64,000 nt of DNA from Phallusia mammillata (taxonomy: Eukaryota; Chordata; Ascidiacea; Phlebobranchia; Ascidiidae): positions 1-64,000 of the forward strand of contig QLIY01000141.1 in assembly GCA_003260075.1 (NCBI GenBank), written 5' to 3'. A program made the position numbers and the translations under genes. Each line of letters begins with the position of its first letter. Within the stretch, counting starts at the first letter, position 1. The notes below the pieces were generated by a model. The model saw only the letters and a list, made by a program, of their open reading frames with translations, made no database searches and was not told where the DNA came from. This document shows positions 22,080 to 33,621 of this stretch, one piece after another.

Positions 22080-25000
22080 ATGAAATACGTGAGTCTTTTG
22101 TGGCTATTCTTGCCACTGATTGCAAGTTCATTTGGTGAAACAGAACTCGATACAGACGAGGTTTCAGATTTCTTCTTTGAAGTCGATGTACGGAAATTGC
22201 AATCTATTGTGCCAATCGAGTTTGGGGCACAATTATACACACTCAATCACACAAGGTCAGTGCATCATGTGCAAAAAACGCTAGCCTCAAAAATTGAGCA
22301 AATCAAGACGTTATTTTTAGTGTAATTGACTGCCTGCTGTGATACTATCGGATATGTTAAGATCGGCTTTGTTGTGTATCTTTGCACCTTAAATTGACGT
22401 CTAATTGTTGTTACGACAGAGGTGTAAACGGGCCTTCAATTGGAGCCTGAACCCGAAAGTACAAGCCCGAAACCCGGCCAGAACCCGAATCGTTTTTGGG
22501 AAGGCCAAAAAGTTTGATTGACAGGCCTATAAATTGAACCCTTAGGAAGGACAAAGACAACAAAACAATGGACGATTTGTCGTAAACAAGGCGTTTTAGG
22601 GCTGTTTGACATTAGGTCAGGTCCAACAACTGGCTACTTGGCCAGTTAAATTTATTTTTTTTAAATACTGACACAGAGTGTAAAGTCCGGCCCGAATCAA
22701 GCCCGTTTTTTTGAAGAAACCCAAGCCCGAACCCGGCCCGATTTACAACTCTGTGTTACGAATACCATATGAAAGTCGAAACTCAAGATTGTGAAATTTT
22801 AATTTCAAATACGAATGTTAAATAAGCTCATTGCAAGTTTCAAAATGAAAGCATTGAAGGTTTTTCCTCTTTGTATGAATCAGACAGGAGAACCTGATCA
22901 AAAAGTTAGGCCCGGTTTTCAAGACTGGCTACTGGCAAAATGTGTGGGAGGTTTCAGGTGTGGCACCCGCTCCGCGCAGATGCGATGATGATGAAATGTC
23001 GAGATGGGTGGGAAGCATTTACTGGAACCTGGCCGGCGATATTGAATCCATGGAGGTAAGATACCATTAAAAAGGGTGCTGTTTTGTTTCTTAGGCTAAT
23101 GTTTTTACTGTTTTCTTTTATAAAGCACCAAGTTTAATACATATTGTTAAAGTTTTATTACATCTCAGTCGTGTGGCCTGCAGATACAAATAAATTCAGT
23201 GACATAAAAAAGCGTGTAGAATCACGAATTTTACAGGCTTTGTACTCAATATAGACACAACAAAGTAACACTGTGTTATGTAAAGGGGGGGGGGGGAGGC
23301 TAATTTTTTTACTGTTTTCTTTTGTAAAGCACCAAGTTTTATTACACCTCAGTCGTGTGGCCTGCAGATACGAATAAATTCAGTGACATAAAAAAACGTG
23401 TAGAATCACGAATTTTACAGGTTTTGTACTCAATATAGACACAACAAAGTAACACTGTGTTATGTAAAGGTGCGGCCCGTAGTCTATGTATGTTGATGGT
23501 ATTTGGCCCATAGGGAGTTAAATGTTGGCACTGCTTTTACGTTGCTTAATGTTTAATACATTTTCAACAGGAACACATGCTACGCAATTCTGTTTGTGAT
23601 CATAATATGTACATCTGATGTTGCTCGCAGTGGTCTTTAAGGGACTTGTGGTGTATCCAGACTCGCAAAAACTATAGGAACTTAATTGTCTCTAAACCGT
23701 CCCTTAAAAAATTCTGACTCATTTAATACACCGACGCTGGTGAGTCAGCAAAGTAAGATATAATGCAGTCTCTGTTTTATTTCTTCACAGAACATGAGTC
23801 GCTCGCTTCAAGATGGGGGGGGGGACCCATAGGAGTTAGATGTTGCCACTGCTTTTACGTTGCTTAATGTCTAAAACATTTTCAGCAGGAACACATGCTA
23901 CGCAAATCTGTTTGTGATCAAAATATGTACATCTAATGTTGCTCGCAGTGGTCTTTTAGGGGCTTGTGGTGTATCCAGACTCGCAAAAACTATCTCATTT
24001 AATACATCGACGCTGGTGAGTCAGCAAAGTAAAATGTAATGTAGTCTCTGTTTTATTTCTTCACAGAACATGAGTCGCTCGCTTCAAGATATGAATGTGC
24101 AGGTTATTTGTGGGACCATCACAGCGCCCAACACTTATTACTCTTCACCCAAAAACGTTAAAAGGTTTCGGGAAATAGAAGAATTGGAAAAGGTATGAAA
24201 CACTATGGAGTTTAATTCTTGCAAACACAAAGTTCCTCCTTAAGATGTTTCTCCACAGTTAGGACCCCCATATTAACGCTTTCTGTTTTATGTGTTGTTT
24301 TACCGTTTGAATTAAACTTCTTTGTAATTTGACTTTTGTAATTCAGGTTTTATTTAAAAAAATAATTTTAAACGTTGGAACACTATACACGGATCTATTT
24401 ATAAGTTTAAAAATGAAAATAACGGCCCAAATAGATGTAAAAAGCAAGTCGATATAAACGGGTGTAACTGATGTGTCCCTTTATATCACAGATAAGGGCC
24501 TGAGCATTTGCCGAAACGTTTGAACAATAAAGCTTGACACTTTTTACGTCTATTTGGGCTATTATTTTTATTATTAAACGTTGTTTGTCTGCAGCAAGGG
24601 ATTAAAGTTGAGCTTGAGGAATGGACTCCGGAGCAAGGCATAAAAGATGCAGAGGACGAAACGAAAGGGGGGGGGGGTGGCATGATAATTTGCCGAAACA
24701 ATAAAGCATGTCACTTTTTACGTCTATTTGCGCCATTATTTTTGTTATTAAACGTTGTTTGTTTGCAGCAAGGGATTAAAGTTGAGCTTGAAGAATGGAC
24801 TCCGGAGCAAGGCATAAAAGATGCAGAGGACGAAACGAAAGATCAAGTAATTTTCATGAACGAGTTTATCAATGATTTTGCAAAGTTCTGGGCGACTTCG
24901 CTCGAGTATCTGGAGGGAATAAGTAAGACAAACTCACTCTTTTCATCCGTGTAAAAAATCTGTGATATAGAAAAAATCAATTAGCTATCTTAACATTGTT

Positions 25001-27114
25001 TTAACCTAGGTGACAAGGTCACTACTAGTTAAAGACAATTAAAAAAGACGTCATTTGCCGTTTATGACGTTGCATATTTCCGATTTCAGTTGGCTAAAAA
25101 CAAGTACCCAAGAACATGACTTCACATACTCTCTGGTGTGACGTCACATATACAAAATCTTCTATATTTACTTACTTTATAGAATTGCGTCTCCCATACA
25201 TCGAGCTGTCGTACGAGCCGGACAGCAAAGTTTTCATGTATGTTGAGCCTCAAGATTACGTGGAAATATTGAAGAAAGTACGTGAGGAGATGAGGGCACG
25301 TAATATATCCGACGATAAACATCGCATAGTGGGACCTGGTTCCTCTCATCCGACCGCAGCCGGACCCTACATTGAAGCACTAGGTGCAGTTTGGTTATTA
25401 AAGCATCTGTATAAAAAGGCGATAATTTAAAATGAATTTAGTTTGCATTTGGCTGCTTGTTATGGCGTTCTGGACAAAGTGAACGCAATACTTATTTAAA
25501 ACAAACACTATGGTAACCATACTTTTTGGCGCTGTTGTTGTACCAAAAAAAATGTTGTAAGAGCTGTCTTACCATGTTTTATTTTCAAAACAACTTTTCA
25601 TTTGTTTAATGTTTTACACCAAATTCGTTTTGGATGCTACAAAAACGTCAACGTACGTGCTTTAAATGGTGTTGCAAAATCGTTCAAATTTAATTTGTTC
25701 CGAAAAATTGTGCTTAGTTTGGCATCGTTAAAAAAGTTTTGAAAATCGGATTTATTTACAGCATTTGTTTGTATAAATGATTATTTTAAATAAAGGCCAA
25801 GACAGAGAAGCATACGATGTCTTATACGCGTGGAACTTTCACATTACCGACGATGGAAAGTCCCTACAGGAAATTGAAATGGAAATTTATGGATTTCGTC
25901 AATTGTTAAAGGCAATTTTATGTTTTTTTCTTTGAAAAGTTAATTCGGATATTGAATTCGAACAAGATTTTTTTGGGAAAGCGACGTTTTGGACAGATTT
26001 TTGGTTATGCTTTTTTGCTGCTTTGTCTTGTAAATTTTTTTAGTTTAGTTTCGATATCGGCACACTTTAGTTTAGGAGTGCATACAACCTTTTTGCCATT
26101 GACGGTCGCATCACAGGCCCTTACTTCACCAACAGCCGCTAGTATCTGTATTGCGACGTTGTGTGCCTGTTTGGGGGGGGGGGTCTCCATGTATTTTTTG
26201 TAAATTATTGTCAAGAAAAATAATTTATCTCCCATTATTCCATCTACTGGCGCCTAAAAACTCCAGATTGATTTATCACGCAATCCACAGGTTAATCTAA
26301 ACAATTTGCGACCAGACTTAAATGTTCATTACATCACTGTCTGTATTGCGACGTTGTGTGCCTGTTTTTCGCAGTGTTTACACACAATTAGGCGTACGAA
26401 AAATCTAACGCTTCGGGGCTGATAATATGTTTTTTATAGCTCAACAAAATCTCTTTGGACCATTTTTTTTCGTTCAACGGCTAATGCATTAAGTTGCGCT
26501 GGCCTAATTGCTGATCAATACCCTTTAACTTTCGGTCCAAAAATTTTGCAATTTAATGCTCTATCTTTATTTAGGCTATGATTCCCAAATCGTGGCCCAA
26601 AAAGCAGATTTTCGTCTCTTCGTTCAAATACCACCCCGAGCTCAATCTCGCGTTCGATGACGTGGAGTTTAGTGGCGACATCGACAAATGTTATCAAAAG
26701 ATCATGGGCAGATTTCGAACAAGTAATGACTCGATTCCAAACAGTGTACCACAATCCCCAGTAACAGGTCAGTTCTGTTTTGTTTACCTAATACGGAAGT
26801 GTTAGTAGTTAAAAATATCTAATGTGTTTTAAACGCATCGTTTGTCCATGCAATTGCATTTGACCCTTAAGGGTCTGGTACAACGCCTAAACTCTCTGGT
26901 ATACAACGCCCAAACTAAAAGCTTTTAAAAGGTTTCATGTTTAGGGTAATACCTTTTCATACTACAGTACCAGGTTTTGTTAATAGCCGGGACTCGCGCT
27001 CTACCAACTGAGCTACACAGGCTTAGCGATGAGCTTGTCAAAAGTCGAATCACAAGCACCGATCCCTGCTTTGTATGCTGCACATGTCAGCTTTGCAGTA
27101 GGGGTTCGCCAGTT

Positions 27115-27153
<39 letters not shown>

Positions 27154-29114
27154 AATCATGCTTGTGATTAGACTTTCAGCCTGTGTAACTCAGTTGGTAG
27201 AGCCTAAATACCGAAAGGACTCCTGTCGTGGGTTCGAATCCCACCGCAGGCAAGAATTTTTTAGCTTATGCCCTGCCATATGGTGGTGAATGCTTAATGA
27301 CCGGCTGATTCGTTATGACGCCTTCAATGGGCCTGGCGTACTAAGATATTCTTAATTGAACTTTTTCTACCCTATTTTACAGAATACGATAGTCTGCATA
27401 TCATTTATTTGCAATTTGTTACCTCTTTTATCTCACTTAATTGGCAATATCAATAATAAATCTCCTTTATACTGCAGGAGTTCGTCTACTCGCCAGTTTG
27501 TTCCTTCAATACTCACTGGGCGTGTCAAAATCAGTTTACGAGTCGATCGCCGATCAAAATTGGTCATACGCATGCCCAGGAATTTTCGACAGACTCGACA
27601 GACACAAACAAATATTCGCTTCTTTTTCAACTTTCCTACCCTATATAGAAGAAGGTGACGATCCAAGATATTTTTTCAGCTTATAAGTTTCAGTTAAATA
27701 TAAACAAGTATCATATTCTGAAGCAATGAGCGCGTATTTATTTGTTCACTTTCCATTCGAACTTTGTGTTGTCAAATGTGTGTCGACTGCCGAGCACGCT
27801 GTTGACCAATTTTCTGAACCTGTATTCTTTCAGAATTTTTTTTAAAAACAGTAATGTATTTTTAGTTGCACAAACCTCATTTTAAAGCCTGTAAGGCGCT
27901 CTTACAAAAAATCCCACAAAGATATGATAACTAAAGTTGCCACACTACTACTTGTTACGGTATTTATTGAGATTGCCATATCTTGACGTTTTCTTCCAAT
28001 GTGAACCGTACAAAACTTCACTTTCTTACCATACAAACTTGGCCTAACCCTAAACCAAGTAACATTAATCGAACATTAGTCTTCAAGTTGGTGAAAGTTA
28101 CATCGTTTTTCTCTTTTTAGGAAGTGTTGCGATCAAGAAACAGTGGAGTAACTCTGAAACTTGCCACACAGTGGCGCTGAAGAGCAAAACGGGGGGGGGG
28201 GGGCATCGTTTGTCCATGCTTTGCATTTGACCCTTAAGGATCTGGTACAACGCCTAAACTCTCTGGTACAACGCCTAAACTAACAGCCTTTGAAAGGTTT
28301 CATTTTTAGGGTAATACCTTTTCATACTAAAGTACCAGGTTTTGTTAATAGCCTTTGTATGCTGCACATGTCAGCTTTGCAGTAGGGGTTCGCCAGTTCG
28401 ACTATTAATCAGTAGATGAACATATATTCAATACCGGGATCAGACCTGAAGCGTCTATGCAGATTAGCCATCACGGCACATTCCTATATCATGCTTGTGA
28501 TTCGACTTTCAGCCTGTGTAGTTCAGTTGTTAGAGCCTGAGTCCCGCAAGGACTCCTGTCGTGGGTTCAAATCCCACCTCCGGCTAGAAATTTGTAGCCT
28601 ATGCCTTGCCATATGTGGAAATTGTTGGTGACCGGCTGATTCGTTATGACGCCTTCAATGGGCCTGGCTTACTGAGATAGTCTTAATTGAACTTCGTTTT
28701 TTCAACCTTATTTTACAGAATACGATATTCTGCATATCATTTATTTGCAATTTGTTACTTGTTTTGTCTCACTTAATTGGCAATATCAATAATAAATCTC
28801 CTTTCTACTGCAGGAGTTCGTCTACTCGCCAGTTTGTTTCTTCAATACTCACTGGGCGTGTCAAAGTCAGTTTACGAATCGATTGCCGATCAAAATTGGT
28901 CATACGCATGCCCAGGAATTTTCGACAGACTCGACAGGCACAAACAAATATTCGCCGCTTTTTCAACTTTCCTACCTTATATAGAAGAAGGTAACGATCC
29001 AAGATATTTTTCTGCTTATAAGTGTTAAATATAAACAAGTATTATATTCTGAAGCAATGAGCGTGTATTTATTTGTTCACTTTTCGTACGAACTTTGTGC
29101 AGCCAAATGTGTGT

Positions 29115-29181
<67 letters not shown>

Positions 29182-30978
29182 TTTTCTAAACCTGTATTCT
29201 TTCAGAAATGCTTTTAAAACAATAACCTTATTTTAAAGCCTGTAAGGCGCCCTCACAAACAATCCCACAAAGATATGATAACTAAAGTTGCCACACTGCT
29301 AAGTGTTACGGTATTTATTGAGATTGCCAAATCATGACGTTTTCTTCCAATGTGAACCGTACAAAACTTTACTTCTTACCATACATAGCGCGTATTTCCA
29401 TTTATGCCTACAATTTGTCTTTAAACTTGGCCTAAACCAAGTAACAATAATCAAATATTAGTCGTGAAGTTGGTGAAATCTATATCGTGTTTCCGTTTTT
29501 AGAAAGTGTTGCCATCAAGAAACAATGGAGTAACTCTGAAACTTGCCACACAGTGGCGCTGAAGAGCAAAACGCGCATTATATTCGCTGTAGCGAACACG
29601 GGAAGCACGTCGTGCCAGAGAAGTTTCAGCTTGTCTGGTGTTAACACGAATAAAATCAGCGAAGGTTTGTAAAATATTACCAAAAATCAATTAAACTCAA
29701 CCCTTTTTGTCATTTTTATCATTTGTTCCATGTTTAAAGCCTTTTCCATTTCGTACAATAACGGAACCGTTTCGCTTACTGCTGCTGACGCGTCTGAAGC
29801 TTTGATAATGAAACAACCACTCGATTTTGACGTGTTCCCCTCAGAGGAGAAGAAAGATGATCACGTGGTTGAATTCGATTTGGTGATTGGTCCGCACGCA
29901 AGCGGAACCGCTGTGCTGGAGTTAAAGCCAGTTCCAGTCAAAGAAGAAGGTATAACAGATACCGTTTGTTTCAAACACACATGTTCTTGATCAAGTTATC
30001 CAATAATTTCTTTGTGGTTTGGGGGGGGGGAATTACCAAAACTCAATTAAACTCAACTCTTTTTGTCATTTTTATCATTTGTTTCATGTTTACAGCCTTT
30101 TCCGTTTCGTACAATAACGGAACCGTTTCGCTTACTGCTGCTGACGCGTCTGAGGCTTTGATCATGAAACAACCACTCGATTATGACGTATTCCCCTCAG
30201 AGGAGAAGAAAGATGATCACGTGGTTGAATTCGATTTGGGGGGGGGGGAAGCATTCCTAGCGCACAGCAACACCTATGCTGTCCATAGTTTGGTGTATGC
30301 ACAACTTGCATATATAATTCTGCTTATATACAGTTGTCTTAAATGCTTTAAGACAGGGGTCGGCAACCTTTTTTGAACTGCGTACCGTTTTGGAAATTGA
30401 AATTTTATCGCGGACGCGCATTCAAAAACCTACTAATATTTAGCAATGAAAACGCATGAATTAGTTTATCATCCCCGGGATACATGGGCAAAATGTTTTA
30501 AAGGGTTTAACCTGAAAAGTATACGGCCCGGTAAGTAACTCGTCCGGTGGTTGCCGATCACTGCTTTAAGCGACACAGTTACAATTGTTGTATCTTGTTG
30601 GACTCAAAACCTACGAGTTTCAAAACAAACTAACCTCTTAGTTCTGAAACGTACGATTGCCCGAAGTTTGGGGGGGGGGTCAGTTCCAGTCAAAGAAGAA
30701 GGTATATATAACAGATACCGTTTGTTTTAAACACACATGTTCTTGATCAAGTTATCCAATAATTTCTTTGTGGTTTTGATATTTGCTTTACATAAATTTA
30801 CAAGTTTCAAAAACAAACTAACCTCTTAGTTCTGAAACGTACGATTGCCCGAAGTTTATTGTGCATATCTACGACTGATATATATATGTATATAGAGTAA
30901 ACATGCCGACGTGTTTATTTAGATACAACAGTGGGAGAAAATGCAGCAGAAGCAAAAACTGAACACACGGAGCTGTAA
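22080..30978 (+). CDS. Secreted clan-A glycoside-hydrolase-like protein (11 exons)
   Basis: Exons: 22080-22255, 22884-23055, 24067-24192, 24769-24922, 25183-25383, 25802-25911, 26575-26767, 28814-28990 (allelic copy 27478-27654), 29503-29664 (partial copy 28121-28190), 29740-29949 (partial copy 30096-30239), 30923-30978. Phases are consistent; about 578 aa. MKYVSLLWLFLPLIASSFG is a signal peptide, so it is probably secreted. A TIM-barrel glycosidase architecture (clan A, GH30/39-like) is inferred: LPYIELSYEPD (E221) sits where an acid/base NEP motif is expected; YDVLYAWNFHITDD follows; KQIFVSSFKYHPE (S329) sits where a nucleophile Glu is expected; and YACPGIFDRLDRHKQIFASFSTFLPYI leads into a beta-sandwich-like tail (TRIIFAVANTG). 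Asn-to-Tyr and Glu-to-Ser suggest a pseudoenzyme. Exon 6 needs a GC donor (25912-25913). AATAAA lies at 31074-31079. Function is not established. Confidence 0.8.
22417..22753. mobile_element. hAT-type MITE, 337 bp, in intron 1
   Basis: Ends CAGAGGTGTAAACGGGCC and GGCCCGATTTACAACTCTG are imperfect inverted repeats flanked by a perfect 8-bp duplication TGTTACGA (22409-22416 and 22754-22761). The interior repeats AAGCCCGAAACCCGGCC-like words on both strands. Non-coding. Confidence 0.9.
23094..23469. repeat. Allelic duplicate around G12, intron 2
   Basis: Copies 23094-23284 and 23298-23469 flank G 23285-23296. One copy lacks about 20 bases. Intronic. Confidence 0.8.
23507..24089. repeat. Allelic duplicate around G10 with a truncated exon 3
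   Basis: Copies 23507-23814 and 23825-24089 flank G 23815-23824. The left copy ends after the first 24 bases of exon 3 (acceptor at 23790, NMSRSLQD), so a spliced model could wrongly use that fragment. The complete exon is 24067-24192. Confidence 0.85.
24440..24570. repeat. Dispersed repeat (GATATAAACGGGTGTAACTG family)
   Basis: GATATAAACGGGTGTAACTG ... GAGCATTTG.CGAAACGTTTGA ... AATAAAGC recurs at about 32433-32570 and 33348-33480, in the region downstream of DMRT. The arrangement is conserved but there are no terminal repeats. It is a moderately repeated element of unknown class that carries an AATAAA on the + strand. Confidence 0.6.
24504..24837. repeat. Allelic duplicate around G11 with a truncated exon 4
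   Basis: The left copy (about 24504-24666) includes the first 72 bases of exon 4 (QGIKVELEEWTPEQG...) and stops at G 24667-24677. The right copy (24678 on) carries the complete exon 24769-24922. The coding bases shared by the two copies differ only at synonymous positions (GAG/GAA). Confidence 0.85.
26090..26371. repeat. Partial duplicate around G11, intron 6
   Basis: The sequence TCTGTATTGCGACGTTGTGTGCC occurs just before G 26173-26183 and again at about 26339-26365. The 154 bases between them are not repeated. Non-coding. Confidence 0.6.
27116..27152. other. 37-base poly-G tract
   Basis: Interrupts copy A exactly where copy B has about 90 bases of ordinary sequence (28400-28490). That shows the tract replaces real sequence. 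Confidence 0.75.
27179..27346 (+). mobile_element. tRNA-derived SINE (copy A)
   Basis: A 73-nt tRNA-like head (27179-27251) has ends GCCTGTG / CGCAGGC that can pair at 6 of 7 positions, an A-box-like ACTCAGTTGGTAGAG and B box GGTTCGAATCC. It is followed by a body ending ACGCCTTCAATGGGCCTGGC. The anticodon arm does not fold cleanly and there is no flanking tRNA context, so it is a SINE rather than a tRNA gene. The allelic equivalent is 28512-28675. Confidence 0.75.
28512..28675 (+). mobile_element. tRNA-derived SINE (copy B, allelic)
   Basis: Same element as 27179-27346 in the second allelic copy, with head GCCTGTGTAGTTCAGTTGTT and the same GACGCCTTCAATGGGCCTGG tail. Sequence differences between the two copies are substitutions and short indels. 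Confidence 0.7.
29116..29180. other. 65-base poly-G tract
   Basis: Replaces about 25-30 bases present at the corresponding point of copy A (27785-27810, TGCCGAGCACGCTGTTGACC context). The homopolymer is therefore not native sequence. Confidence 0.75.
29677..30774. repeat. Mosaic of allelic pieces around exon 10
   Basis: Exon 10 (FSISYNNGTVSLTAADAS) occurs complete at 29740-29949 and truncated at 30096-30239. Pieces are separated by G 30021-30030, 30238-30248 and 30670-30679. Bases about 29931-30020 recur at 30680-30774, and about 30614-30669 recur at 30800-30857. Only one exon 10 belongs in the transcript. Confidence 0.8.
30354..30563. mobile_element. hAT-type MITE, 210 bp, in intron 10
   Basis: Ends CAGGGGTCGGCAACC and GGTTGCCGATCACTG are imperfect inverted repeats. 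The flanking 8-mers CTTTAAGA and CTTTAAGC match at 7 of 8 positions. The element lies on an allelic piece bounded by G tracts and appears absent from the other copy of this intron, so it may be polymorphic. Confidence 0.75.
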
Positions 30979-33207
30979 TCTGATCAAGTTAGACAATGGA
31001 CACTGAATCTGTATTGTGTATTTATTTTGACATCAAGTTAAGTAAAAAATCCACGTGTGCTGAGCATGCTCTCAATAAATTCACAAAATGTAGTTTTGCA
31101 TCGCACTGTATGTTTGACGCTTTGAATTGGAACAGACAGTGTGTGAAAAAAAACAAGAATTTCTGAAATTATTGTTTTGTTTCGTATTTTTTTCTCAGTT
31201 TCTTATCACTTTAAGTGTACATCATTATTTTTTAATGCCAATGCGCACATGATACATCAGGCTTAAACTAGAAATGGACTATACGCAAGAAGTATTGACA
31301 TAAAATCCTAGTAGATGCTTCGCAACATGCAGTATGCGGACCTATTGCTCTTTTTAAACTGAAAAAGTATTCAAAAACAAAAAATACACCGCTTGTACAA
31401 AAGAATTGCGTCATTCATATGTGACGTCACATTATCCCAATTTCAACAGACAATCACATCGAAAAAAAGAATGAAAAATTTGTTAATATATTTAGAAATA
31501 AACGCTTGGATTAAATCATTACGTCATATATGCGTGACGTCGCTATGTTGCCGAGCAAGCTGAATCGACCAATCAGTTTTAATTGCGATTAAGTTAGGTG
31601 ACGTAATTGCTTCAAGGGGGGGGGGGGACCTATTGCTCTTAAATATATATTTAGAAATAAACGCTTTTAAATCATTACGTCATATGCGTGACGTCACTAC
31701 GTTGCCGAGCAAGCTGAATCTACCAATCAGTTTTAATTGCGATTAAGTTAGGTGACGTAATTGCTTCAATGTTGTGTTTAGTAAGTGTCTGACTTCTTAC
31801 GCTACTTTTGGCGTTCATGTTTTTCGCTTGTAGCCGGCTCTATTTGTCTTGTAACAAAATCCGTGGGCCCAAAACGCCAATGCAACTGTCACGATGATTT
31901 GCGCAGCCAATCACGTGCGAACGAAGCACAAAAATCGACACAAAACCTCTAAAACCCTGCCCAAGTCGGCCTTCAGTCATTCAGCACGGCCAGGGTTTCA
32001 ACCTTGCTTGTCCTTAATCTTGTTGCGAGCGAAGAAATTATGGCAAGCCTGCAAAGGGTCACTGGAATGAAATGAACCCAGCGATTCGAGATTTGCCGAT
32101 TACCGGTAGCTGTCTGTAACTTTGGAACTGCTCTTTGCTACTTGTCTGTTCGTTACATGTCATATGGAAGAAGTAATGCCCATCAGGCGTTAAAATCTGT
32201 TTGTTATGGTAAATTTGGACGAATGTTTTAGGTTGCTATGTTTTTATATCCAATATGTTTCGCAAGATGATTTTTTTAAATGCAATGAAAGCTCAAAATT
32301 CGACAAATAAATCATGAAGACGATATGGCGTGTTCGAAAACATACAAAACTGATACTTTTTAGGCTTGCTATGTTTTTGCAATATTCACGAAAAAAAACA
32401 CATTTCAGTACAAATTAATTTTTGTGACTCAAGTAGATATAAACGGGTGTAACTGATATGGCCTTCATGTCACTGATGATGGCATGAGCATTTGTCGAAA
32501 CGTATGAAAAATAAAGCATGTCGCTTTTTACTTCTATTCGTGCCGTTATTTTCATCATTAAGAACAAATTAAATTTTTCCACGTTTTAATTCGACGATAA
32601 TTTTGTTGTTAGGTCCTGCATATAATACACAGCAAAGTTGGTTGTGTAATAACATTTCAAAGTGAGATACTAGAGTAGAGCATGTGTAACGTTACAGACA
32701 CTTTTCATTACCTTGATTCACTGCAAGGTGGTTTGTAGTGAGCAAAGCTAAAGCGAGATCCCATTGGAGGCGCTGAAAGTGGAAAAGCGTTTGGAAAACG
32801 AAAATTGCCACTGTATATCGGGGACGCAATCCCTGGGAAATTGAAATACAGATTTGGGGGGGGGGCATTCAGCACGGCCAGGGTTTCAACCTTGCTTGTC
32901 CTTAATCTTGTTGCGAGCGAAGAAATTATGGCAAGCCAGCAAAGGGTCACTGGAAAGAAATGAACCCAGCGATTCGAGATTTGCCGATTACCGGTAGCTG
33001 TCTGTAACTTTGGACCTGCTCTTTGCTACTTGTCTGTTCGTTACATGTCATACGGAAGAAGTAATGCCCATTAGGCGTTAAAATCTGTTTGCTATGGTAA
33101 ATTTGGACAAAAGGTTTAGGTTGCTATGTTTTTGTATCCAATATGTTTCGCAAGATGATTTTTTTTAAATGCAATGAAAGCTCAAAATTCGACAAATAAA
33201 TCATGAA

Positions 33208-33276
<69 letters not shown>

Positions 33277-33621
33277 GCTTGCTATGTTTTGCAATATTTA
33301 CGAAAAAGAAACGCATTTCAGTACAAATTAATTTTAGTGACTCAAGTGGATATAAACGGGTGTAACTGATGTGGCCTTCATGCCACTAGCGATGGCATGA
33401 GCATTTGTCGAAACGTTTGAAAAATAAAGCATGTCGCTTTTTACTTCTATTGGTGCCATTATTTTCATCATTAAGTACAAATTAATTTTTTCCACGTTTT
33501 AATTCAATGATAATTTTGTTGTTAGGTCCTGCATAAAATACACAGCAAAGTTGGTTGTGTAATAACATTTCAAAGTGAAATACTAGAGTAGAGCATATGT
33601 AACGTTACAGACACTTATTAA
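30979..33621. other. Convergent intergenic region, glycosidase-like gene and DMRT
   Basis: It holds the AATAAA at 31074-31079, an allelic duplicate around G 31616-31627 (about 31484-31615 and 31628-31768) with TGACGTCA palindromes (for example 31422-31429), and the left half of the 0.9-kb duplicate covering the 3' end of DMRT. The 3' UTR of DMRT must lie in the right part. No additional coding exon is seen. Confidence 0.6.

Larger units (their letters stand above)
26838..29570. repeat. Large allelic duplicate (~1.35 kb) containing two exons
   Basis: Copy A 26838-28190 and copy B 28204-29570 are collinear, separated by G 28191-28203. Both contain the exon GVRLLASLFLQYSLGVSKS (A: 27478-27654, B: 28814-28990) and the start of the next exon (A: 28121-28190 truncated, B: 29503-29664 complete). 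They differ by substitutions and indels, including a tRNA-like stretch at 26989-27020 present only in A and about 90 bases at 28400-28490 only in B. Each copy is also interrupted by a long G tract at a different point (27116-27152 and 29116-29180). The gene needs only one copy. Confidence 0.85.

Noticed and set aside
27179-27251. Functional tRNA gene
   Set aside because: A and B boxes and acceptor pairing exist, but the anticodon arm folds poorly and a constant SINE tail follows in every copy.
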